DNA of 6,322 bases. Source: an uncultured Lachnospiraceae bacterium (GTDB taxonomy: Bacteria > Bacillota_A > Clostridia > Lachnospirales > Lachnospiraceae). The notes under the pieces are model-generated. The model made no database searches, had not been told where the DNA came from, and saw only the letters and a list, made by a program, of their open reading frames with translations. Of this stretch, positions 1-5,302 are shown piece after piece; position 1 is the first letter of the stretch; every line of letters starts with the position of its first letter. The stretch lies in contig CADBQK010000133.1 in NCBI GenBank assembly GCA_902796775.1, positions 1 through 6,322 on the forward strand, in the 5' to 3' direction. The translations under genes were made by a program, and so were the position numbers.

Positions 1-63
1 CCGCAGCTTGTCACAGATGATCTTATTCAAATCCCTCTCATCCTCGGCCACAAGTATTTTCAT
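1..63 (-). CDS. Response regulator, N-terminal fragment (receiver domain start)
   Basis: Only the first 21 codons are in the window; the gene continues past the left edge. The visible peptide begins MKILVAEDERDLNKII, which is the standard first beta strand and helix of a two-component receiver (CheY-like) domain. E7 and D8 form the acidic pair that binds Mg2+ in this family; the phospho-accepting Asp lies beyond the edge. The start is supported by purine-rich Shine-Dalgarno matches AGAGG and AAGG just upstream (69-79). The gene lies 66 bases after the stop of the sulfotransferase gene on the same strand with no visible terminator, so it may belong to the same transcript. By family knowledge the closest N-terminal resemblance is to OmpR/PhoB-type regulators, but the DNA-binding domain cannot be seen, so the subfamily is inference. 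Confidence 0.85.
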   Translation of the reverse strand, partial: MKILVAEDERDLNKIICDKLR

Positions 64-129
64 CTTTGCCTTTTCCTCTTATTCACTCTAAATAGTTTCC
101 TCTCCGGCAGCCGACTCAATCATATACCC

Positions 130-3100
130 CTATTTTACAGGCACTGAAATATATTTATCAAGTGCAACCAGTTCATTCTTAAACACGCAGTCTATCTCAT
201 ACCTGTCCGCCTCCATCTCCTGCAGAGGAACAGCAATTGCAGTCACCACGTTTTTATATTTTTTATAGTATTCGACGATGCTGGCCGTATCGTAAACATA
301 GGTATGCTGCTTTCCCCGGAAGATCACCTGGGAAATCTGGTGATCCTTCGCACTGACATACAGCACACCGCCGATCCTTTTCAGGGAAATATCACTTTCC
401 GAGGCAGTCTTTTCCGGTACCTTTGCAGCTTCCTGAACTTGTACCGGTTTTTTGAGCGTCCCTTTCAGATAGTTTCCCTCTGCATCCATTCTGGCAGCCA
501 GATCATCCGGATCCAGGATCATGCCGCCTGCCCGGTAATATTTATTCTTTATGGCAAACTGCGCCAGCAGATCCCCGGACTGGTAATCAAACTCGTATGT
601 CATTCCCCGATATCCATTATTCTCCTTTTTTGCCGTCTTATTATGGATATGGCCGCACATGGCAAAAATATGCCCGCTCTTCTCATCGTAAATGGCAATG
701 GATGTAATCGTAGAACGAATCACGGGAATCTCTTTTGTCAGACTTACCGTTCTTTCCTTCTCATTAACAGAAAAGATTTTGACATAAGAATCCTTTAAAT
801 TGTCATAAAAGTCCAGTTTTCTGTAATTGTGCGTATGATTGTCAAAAAGGCTGATCTCGACCGTTTCGGGATCACCATCCAGATCCTGTTCCAGCTGATA
901 AGAGCTGTGCTGCTGGTATTGCCAGGCAAAGTCTCCTTCAGGATCCAGGACATATTTCTCAAAATCCGTCCCGGCCCAGAAACGCGGATCTGACAGAATC
1001 CAGACGAGCTCATGATCTGTCCAGCCAATCTTAATGACGGAGTGAAGATTCCTGCAGCTGATCAGGATGGTATCTCCCTCCTCCTGCCAGGATACGGTAT
1101 TGATATGAGCCCAGTCCAGCTTATCCGTATACGTATCCCCGAAAATATCGATCAGTTCCAGTTCATTAACGATTTCCCCGGTCTTCCGGTCGATCTCGAC
1201 GATCTCATCCTCATAGTGATCCTCCAGTGAACTGGTCAGGCAGAGCAGATTGCCGCCCGGAGTTTTTTCTATCACCTCATGATGGCTGCCGTTTGCCAGA
1301 TAATACATTCGGTAATATCTCCCAAGGCAATCCAGTTCGTACAGATTGGTCGACTGGGGTTTTTCCAGATTAGGTGTGTATCCTGTCCCGTCCTGCATAA
1401 TCAGATGACCATCTGAAAGCAGATACATCCCGTAATTCTCCACTTTCCTGTCCAGGTACCACCGGATATCCCCGTTACAGTCATAAGCAAACGGATGTGA
1501 GCAGCTCAATCCGTAAACCATCGTCAGTCCATAGGCTCCTTCCTGTGTCACAGTAATCGGTTCTACCATTCCCTGAAGGGATTCCGGCAATTCATCTGCA
1601 TACATGGAGATTTCCTGAGATGCACTGACATCCCCTTTTTCATCCAGCATCTCCAGAATCACTGTGTTATCCTGCCCCGGATACAGCCCGATCACCGGCA
1701 CCCTGTGCATGGCCGCCGGAGACAATGTCGAGACGATATCAGCAGCTGCTGTTTTCCCCTTTACCGTCACCCGAACAGAACATGGCTGCTCTGTCTGAAA
1801 CAGAATCAGCCCTGCAAGAGGGCTGTTCTGATAAGGGTCTGTAATTGCCAGAGGAGATTCCCAGGTATAACTGCCTGAATTCAGCTCTTCCTCCACAAGT
1901 GCATCAATGGCCAGAGAAGAAGCCACCAGGCTCTCTTCTGCCGGGATATCCGAATCGTATACTGACGATACCGCATCGTTTTCAGAAATACCCAGCAGAT
2001 CATCCATATCAAGCGGCGCTGTCAGTTCCCGCTCGTAATAGCCAACCGGATCGAGGCTGTCTTTCTCAAGCTTCCCGGTCTTCCCCGGATTCGGATTGAT
2101 CTCATACCCTGTGTCATAGAGAATGCCGTCCAGACTCAGATACAGATGCCAGATGCCGGAGAGGCCTGTCCTGGCCGCCCAGCCGCTTATGGCAATCGTC
2201 GATGAATCCCCTTCTTCAGAAGCTGTTTTGTACTGGGTCAGTAAGTATTTCCGCTGCTCCTCCCCGTTGGAAAGGATCAGATAATCCTGAGCAACTTCCT
2301 CCGGAACCTTTGCCGCAGAATAGGTTCCGGAAAGGAAAAGTTTTGCGTTGTCTACTGTAAAGCTCCACTCCTTCGCATTCAGACGCTGTGCAGCAGACAG
2401 ATCTTCCTCTGCCTGCTCGTACGCAGTCTCAGAGAGACTGCCCAGAGACTGAGGTTCCGTTTCTATATCCAGAAAGGCACCGTTTGTATAGGGATCGATC
2501 CTCGCGGACCGGAAAGCCAGAGACAGATACGTATCTCCGGAAATCACGATCTCATAAGCCAGCTCGCCATTTACAACCTGATCGATATGCGTGGATTTGA
2601 CAAGACCCGGCACCATCATGTCCTTCGGATAATAATCATGCCTGTTTTCATCCGGATTAAAGAGATGGGAACCGGCAGTGATCCAAAGATTGTCTGCTGT
2701 TCCATCAAGAGATTCCGATCCGGATACCCAATCGGAATACCAGGCCGCTCCCCGCTCTTTGCCGTACTCAAAAACCTGCTCGATTGTCATGGCCTGTGTA
2801 TCCAAACGGTATACAACAGCTCTGGAATAAACGGCATCCCCGCTTACAGCATCCTGCGTATTACCCCTTTTTGCCTTTGCCGTGCCATTATCAAAAAGCA
2901 TAATGTCACCATTATCGAGAATCGTTACCTGATGCTGTGCGTACTGCCACTCAAAGTCTTCCCCCACAGGAGTAAAAAACAGAGAGGAATCTGTCTCTCC
3001 CCAGCCATCCGGATCGCCCAGGATCCACGCCAGAGTCTTCTCCTCTTTATGAATCGCAATGATGGCATCCTTATGCCGGCAGGACAGAAGCACCAGGTCA

Positions 3101-4176
3101 TTTGTTTCGTCGTACCAGAGCGAATTGTTATGCAGCCAGTCGCTTTCCTCTGAGCCGTCCGTATCCATGGAAGAAGACATACCATCCGTTTGTGAAAGCA
3201 GATCTTTCATATCCAGCTCCCAGACAACTTCGCCGGTACTGCGGTCCAGTTCCACGACGTAATCCTCTACAGTGGAAAGATCAGGTGCATCCGACGCAAC
3301 CAGCAGATTACCGTCCGGCAGCTCCTGAAAATCATGGTGCTGCCCGCCCGGCACTTCATACTGTGCATAGATCCTGCCGTTGAAATCTATCTCCTGCAGT
3401 CCTTCCTTATAGTAAGTAGATTTCAGAACATAGGGCATCGGCACCATGAGATGCCCATTTGCCAGCTGATGCACCCCCATCGTTCCGCCGCCGCTGTAAC
3501 ACCAGCGGATATCCCCCGCACTGTCTACAGCATACATCGTATCCCCAAAAGGGAACACAAAGGTCAGTTTTTCATAATCATACACAGAGGCATCCAGCAT
3601 TTCAGCAGAGATCTCTCCAAACTCCAGGTTCTGTTTTTCGGTTTCCACCTCCACGGTTCTGGTACGGCCGTCAGAAAGAGCCAGCTCTATCTCGGTTGTT
3701 TCACCGTTATACAATCCGATAACGGGAATGATGTGGTCCTTGGCTGGCTCGATCTCCCCGGTAATATCATCTTCAGGAGCCTTACCCTTTACGGTAATCG
3801 TTCCGCCCACCTCTTCATCTGTATGGAAAATGACTACTCCCGTCAGCGGTGAAGTCCGGTAGGGATCTACGATTACAGCCGCCTCCTCAAATGGATAGGC
3901 ATTCTCCACCTCTTTCTGAAGCGCTTCATCAATGGCATTCTGCTGTTCAAATACATCTGTAAACCCCAGCTGAACAGAATCAGTTTCGTTTCCTTCTTCC
4001 TGCTGACTGGCATCTGCCGTACCCTGGGGCTCCTCCTGAACTGCAGAAGAAGATTCCTGCGAAGAGTCTGACTCATTACTGCCGGCAGAAGAGCTTCCCC
4101 CCATGCTGGTGCATGCAGCAAGCCCCAGTACCATTGCTGTCAGAAGTACGATTGCCGTTCCCCTTTTTACTTTCAT
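130..4176 (-). CDS. Tandem-duplicated aryl-sulfate sulfotransferase lipoprotein (two complete ASST units, 1348 aa)
   Basis: ASST enzymes transfer a sulfuryl group from a phenolic sulfate ester to another phenol without PAPS, through a sulfo-histidine intermediate. Residues 1-22 are a lipoprotein signal (KVKR, hydrophobic core, lipobox LAAC, lipidated C22), followed by a Ser/Glu/Gln-rich tether to about residue 70, so the enzyme should sit outside the membrane. Unit 1 has an N-terminal beta domain (about 96-195), a propeller (about 200-570) and a C-terminal beta domain (about 603-695). Unit 2 repeats this order at about 775-860, 875-1228 and 1263-1348. Candidate catalytic residues by family pattern are H280/H281, H349, R367 and H415 in unit 1, and H965/H966, H1024, R1042 and H1090 in unit 2. 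The H-to-R (18) and R-to-H (48) spacings are identical in both. Single-unit ASSTs are near 600 residues, so this is about double. The start at 4176 is chosen for GGAGAG eight to nine bases upstream and a canonical signal peptide; an in-frame ATG at 4242 is an alternative. The product class is certain enough; substrate is unknown. Confidence 0.9.
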   Translation of the reverse strand: MKVKRGTAIVLLTAMVLGLAACTSMGGSSSAGSNESDSSQESSSAVQEEPQGTADASQQEEGNETDSVQLGFTDVFEQQNAIDEALQKEVENAYPFEEAAVIVDPYRTSPLTGVVIFHTDEEVGGTITVKGKAPEDDITGEIEPAKDHIIPVIGLYNGETTEIELALSDGRTRTVEVETEKQNLEFGEISAEMLDASVYDYEKLTFVFPFGDTMYAVDSAGDIRWCYSGGGTMGVHQLANGHLMVPMPYVLKSTYYKEGLQEIDFNGRIYAQYEVPGGQHHDFQELPDGNLLVASDAPDLSTVEDYVVELDRSTGEVVWELDMKDLLSQTDGMSSSMDTDGSEESDWLHNNSLWYDETNDLVLLSCRHKDAIIAIHKEEKTLAWILGDPDGWGETDSSLFFTPVGEDFEWQYAQHQVTILDNGDIMLFDNGTAKAKRGNTQDAVSGDAVYSRAVVYRLDTQAMTIEQVFEYGKERGAAWYSDWVSGSESLDGTADNLWITAGSHLFNPDENRHDYYPKDMMVPGLVKSTHIDQVVNGELAYEIVISGDTYLSLAFRSARIDPYTNGAFLDIETEPQSLGSLSETAYEQAEEDLSAAQRLNAKEWSFTVDNAKLFLSGTYSAAKVPEEVAQDYLILSNGEEQRKYLLTQYKTASEEGDSSTIAISGWAARTGLSGIWHLYLSLDGILYDTGYEINPNPGKTGKLEKDSLDPVGYYERELTAPLDMDDLLGISENDAVSSVYDSDIPAEESLVASSLAIDALVEEELNSGSYTWESPLAITDPYQNSPLAGLILFQTEQPCSVRVTVKGKTAAADIVSTLSPAAMHRVPVIGLYPGQDNTVILEMLDEKGDVSASQEISMYADELPESLQGMVEPITVTQEGAYGLTMVYGLSCSHPFAYDCNGDIRWYLDRKVENYGMYLLSDGHLIMQDGTGYTPNLEKPQSTNLYELDCLGRYYRMYYLANGSHHEVIEKTPGGNLLCLTSSLEDHYEDEIVEIDRKTGEIVNELELIDIFGDTYTDKLDWAHINTVSWQEEGDTILISCRNLHSVIKIGWTDHELVWILSDPRFWAGTDFEKYVLDPEGDFAWQYQQHSSYQLEQDLDGDPETVEISLFDNHTHNYRKLDFYDNLKDSYVKIFSVNEKERTVSLTKEIPVIRSTITSIAIYDEKSGHIFAMCGHIHNKTAKKENNGYRGMTYEFDYQSGDLLAQFAIKNKYYRAGGMILDPDDLAARMDAEGNYLKGTLKKPVQVQEAAKVPEKTASESDISLKRIGGVLYVSAKDHQISQVIFRGKQHTYVYDTASIVEYYKKYKNVVTAIAVPLQEMEADRYEIDCVFKNELVALDKYISVPVK
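133..1920 (-). repeat. ASST unit 2 (C-terminal copy of the internal protein duplication)
   Basis: This covers residues 753-1348. The landmarks match unit 1: helix LAIDAL, ITDPYQNSPL, VKGKT, PVIGLYPG, GDIRW (902-906), SHHEV (964-968), DWAHIN (1021-1026), SCRNLH (1040-1045), LVWILSDP, WQYQQH (1085-1090), and YYRAGGMILDP at the end of the propeller. All putative catalytic residues are kept, so this half should be active rather than a decayed copy. Differences from unit 1 include an Asp/Glu-rich insertion of about eight residues after the nucleophile-position H1090, a Tyr (Y918) where unit 1 has H236, and several extra cysteines (C799, C892, C900, C950, C979, C1174, C1330). Confidence 0.85.
2086..3951 (-). 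repeat. ASST unit 1 (N-terminal copy of the internal protein duplication)
   Basis: This covers residues 76-697 of the large protein. It opens with a helix containing AIDEAL, then VDPYRTSPL and VKGKA, then PVIGLYNG, the blade motif GDIRW (221-225), HHDF (280-283), DWLHNN (346-351), SCRHKD (365-370), LAWILGDP and WQYAQHQ (410-416). It closes the propeller with FRSARIDPY (555-563). A C-terminal beta domain follows at about 603-697. All of these landmarks recur in the same order about 675-685 residues later, so the two copies are a true tandem duplication rather than chance similarity. Divergence is high (motif-level identity only), which points to an old event. Confidence 0.85.
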
Positions 4177-4182
4177 CTTATA

Positions 4183-4188
4183 CTCTCC
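4183..4188 (-). promoter_or_regulatory. Ribosome binding site deciding the sulfotransferase start
   Basis: GGAGAG lies six bases upstream of the ATG at 4176 on the minus strand. It supports this start over the frame's longest extension, which would run back to 4365 into the upstream lipoprotein gene. A second Shine-Dalgarno match (GGAGAGG, 4246-4252) precedes an in-frame ATG at 4242, so initiation there, giving 22 extra residues before the signal peptide, cannot be excluded. Confidence 0.6.
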
Positions 4189-4264
4189 ATTTTTTCTGCC
4201 TGTATTCTCAGGACTACTGTATTTCCCCTTGGCTACCCTCATAATCCTCTCCGGTAATTTGATC

Positions 4265-4954
4265 TTAAAATCCAAGCTCTGCGCTAAAAGTCTCTTCTTC
4301 AAACGGATAGGATAAGACTGCTCCTTCTGCATCCTGATCGATCTCAAAGGCGATCCACCCTTCATTGACCCCGAAATTCAGATTGCTGCCGGGCATATGC
4401 TTCATACCCAGATTCGCAATGAAGGTATCCTCGATCCGATGATATTCCCTGCCGTCAGCTGCTGTCAACACCATCTTCTCCCACTCGATCTGTTCCCGGC
4501 TTCCTTCCTTCTCGATCTTCAGCTTGACAATGCAAAATGTTTTTCCTTCCCCGGCTTCCTTGACATACTCACTGGTCTCCACACCCGAGTATCCCAGATC
4601 TACGCTGACATTCTGCATGGATGTATCCACCCGTACATTCTCTACCTGGATATGCCATCCGGCAATCGTTTCATCGCAAAGAATCTGATCAGCTTCTGCA
4701 GCAGTTGTTGTCTCAACCTGCTGATCTCCCATTTCTGTCTGGCCAGCTGCTTCCTGAGCGGATGCAGCTTCTGTCGAAGCATTAGAATCTGATTCGGAAA
4801 CAGAAGTGCCCTTCCCGGATGCCGTACTGCTCTGTCCGCCGCAGCCTGCCAGCAGGCATATCGTCAGGAGCAGGCAGACTGCTAAACTCCCTGCCCGTCT
4901 TCTGCTCCATTTCCCTGCCATTTGTCTATCCTTATTTCTCTCACTGTTTTGCAT
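4265..4954 (-). CDS. Lipoprotein with DUF4352-like C-terminal domain (229 aa)
   Basis: The protein has a basic N-region (KWSRRR), a hydrophobic stretch and the lipobox LLAGC with lipidated C38, then about 50 residues of Ser/Ala/Glu/Gln-rich tether. The compact domain at about 95-229 resembles the DUF4352/telokin-like Ig fold found in many Firmicute surface lipoproteins: a strand with WHIQVENVRVD, then KTFCIVKLKIEKE, LTAADGREYHRI and the closing GWIAFEIDQ. The biochemical role of that family is unknown; ligand or protein binding at the cell surface is usually assumed. The start at 4954 is preferred because AGGAG stands seven bases upstream. An in-frame ATG at 4978 has only a very close AGGA, and an ATG eleven codons further in (MAGKW) also has an AAGGA. 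The gene is 88 bases ahead of the sulfotransferase gene on the same strand, so it may be an operon partner. A helper role (substrate capture or anchoring) is inference. Confidence 0.8.
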   Translation of the reverse strand: MQNSERNKDRQMAGKWSRRRAGSLAVCLLLTICLLAGCGGQSSTASGKGTSVSESDSNASTEAASAQEAAGQTEMGDQQVETTTAAEADQILCDETIAGWHIQVENVRVDTSMQNVSVDLGYSGVETSEYVKEAGEGKTFCIVKLKIEKEGSREQIEWEKMVLTAADGREYHRIEDTFIANLGMKHMPGSNLNFGVNEGWIAFEIDQDAEGAVLSYPFEEETFSAELGF

Positions 4955-4960
4955 GATCCT

Positions 4961-4966
4961 GCTCCT
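4961..4966 (-). promoter_or_regulatory. Ribosome binding site deciding the DUF4352-like lipoprotein start
   Basis: AGGAGC on the minus strand, with the AGGAG core seven bases before the ATG at 4954, is the best Shine-Dalgarno match among the three in-frame ATG candidates for this gene. Confidence 0.6.
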
Positions 4967-4991
4967 CATCCGTTCCATCTTTCCTGTTCAT

Positions 4992-5034
4992 CTGCAATCA
5001 TGACTCTTCCGGTTTTGCCAGATCATGATCGCAG
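4992..5034 (-). promoter_or_regulatory. 12-bp inverted repeat (stem-loop) in the lipoprotein gene leader
   Basis: The arms 4992-5003 and 5023-5034 are complementary over 12 positions with a 19-base loop. In plus-strand DNA one pair is A-C; in minus-strand RNA the same position is G-U, so the helix is continuous only in the transcript that leads into the lipoprotein gene. No U-run follows, so it is not an intrinsic terminator. It ends about 37 bases before the chosen start codon. It might be an RNA control element, or a protein-binding dyad because the arms contain TCATGA. The function is unknown. Confidence 0.35.
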
Positions 5035-5168
5035 TCATCCTTTTCATAAATACTCCCGTAAAATGAAAAGGTCATTAAACCCGGCAGTAAGACTTGTATA
5101 AATAGAAAAAATCCTATATAATCGACTCGTCTTTTCAACAGGATATACCGGGATTTCCGGCATATCAT
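4998..5168 (-). CDS. Possible 56-aa single-pass membrane peptide
   Basis: I do not recognise this reading frame. It starts with an ATG preceded by GGAG at a spacing of eight. It encodes a basic N-terminus (CRKSRY, LKRR), a hydrophobic span of about 20 residues (YIGFFLFIQVLLPGLMTFSF) and an acidic tail (EKDDCDHD, KPEES). This charge pattern would place the tail outside the membrane. It ends 43 bases before the lipoprotein start on the same strand. Against it: the stretch is AT-rich with many ATA/TTA/CTA-type codons unlike the neighbours, it overlaps a strong plus-strand promoter, and no clear minus-strand promoter is seen upstream of it. It may be a chance frame in a regulatory spacer. Confidence 0.25.
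   Translation of the reverse strand: MICRKSRYILLKRRVDYIGFFLFIQVLLPGLMTFSFYGSIYEKDDCDHDLAKPEES
5094..5122 (+). promoter_or_regulatory. Sigma-70-type promoter for the threonine aldolase gene
   Basis: TTGTAT (5094-5099) and a perfect TATAAT (5117-5122) are separated by 17 bases. Transcription would start near 5129 and leave an untranslated leader of about 170 bases ahead of the ATG at 5303, containing the CCGG dyads. No better plus-strand promoter is visible closer to the gene. Confidence 0.6.
5111..5138 (-). promoter_or_regulatory. Candidate minus-strand promoter for the lipoprotein/sulfotransferase genes
   Basis: On the minus strand TTGAAA (5133-5138) is followed 16 bases later by TAGGAT (5111-5116), a four-of-six match to the -10 consensus that keeps the key T, A and final T. 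It overlaps the -10 box of the plus-strand promoter, so the two could not be occupied by polymerase at once. The start would be near 5104, about 150 bases ahead of the lipoprotein ATG. This is a weak match; another promoter further right is possible. Confidence 0.3.
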
Positions 5169-5192
5169 TCCGGTTTCTCCGGATTTTCCGGA
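5142..5192. promoter_or_regulatory. Paired CCGG dyads, candidate operator or leader RNA hairpins
   Basis: CCGG occurs at 5148, 5157, 5170, 5179 and 5188. Two dyads of the form CCGG-(5 bases)-CCGG are centred at 5154 and 5185, 31 bp apart, close to three helical turns. The first is embedded in a 10-bp inverted repeat (arms 5142-5151 and 5157-5166, 5-base loop) with a single A-C mismatch in plus-strand DNA that reads as G-U in minus-strand RNA. The second has arms TCCGG and CCGGA (5178-5182 and 5188-5192). The array lies just downstream of the plus-strand promoter and immediately upstream of the minus-strand candidate. This fits a repressor site or structured leader; the regulator is unknown. 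Confidence 0.35.
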
Positions 5193-5302
5193 CAAAAACA
5201 GATAAGGACATTCCCGCTCATAAATCCGGTCTCCCAAAAAGAAGAATTAATGTAAAAAGATAAGAAGGGATAAAACCAAAAGAAAGAAGAGGATTCAGAA
5301 AA

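Noticed and set aside
64..129. Searched for an intrinsic terminator between the sulfotransferase and the response regulator
   Set aside because: No GC-rich stem followed by a U-run is visible on the minus strand; the gap contains only the regulator's ribosome binding site.
304..798. Plus-strand 164-codon open frame antisense to the sulfotransferase
   Set aside because: It is a shadow of a confidently identified gene, with low-complexity I/L/C/H-rich composition and no recognisable domain or upstream signals.
3334..3852. Plus-strand 172-codon open frame antisense to the sulfotransferase
   Set aside because: Shadow frame inside ASST unit 1 coding sequence; the protein looks random and has no motif.
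4177..4365. N-terminal extension of the sulfotransferase frame back to 4365
   Set aside because: It would overlap the upstream lipoprotein gene by about 100 bases, puts 63 polar residues before a textbook lipoprotein signal, and has no clear Shine-Dalgarno at the 4365 start.
4988..5047. 19-codon minus-strand frame with GGGAG five bases before its ATG, upstream of the lipoprotein gene
   Set aside because: It could be a leader peptide, but it has no run of regulatory codons, overlaps the 12-bp stem-loop, and is short enough to occur by chance.
4998..5237. Longer 79-codon version of the spacer frame using a TTG start at 5237
   Set aside because: TTG has no Shine-Dalgarno in front of it; if anything is translated here, the ATG at 5168 is the better start.
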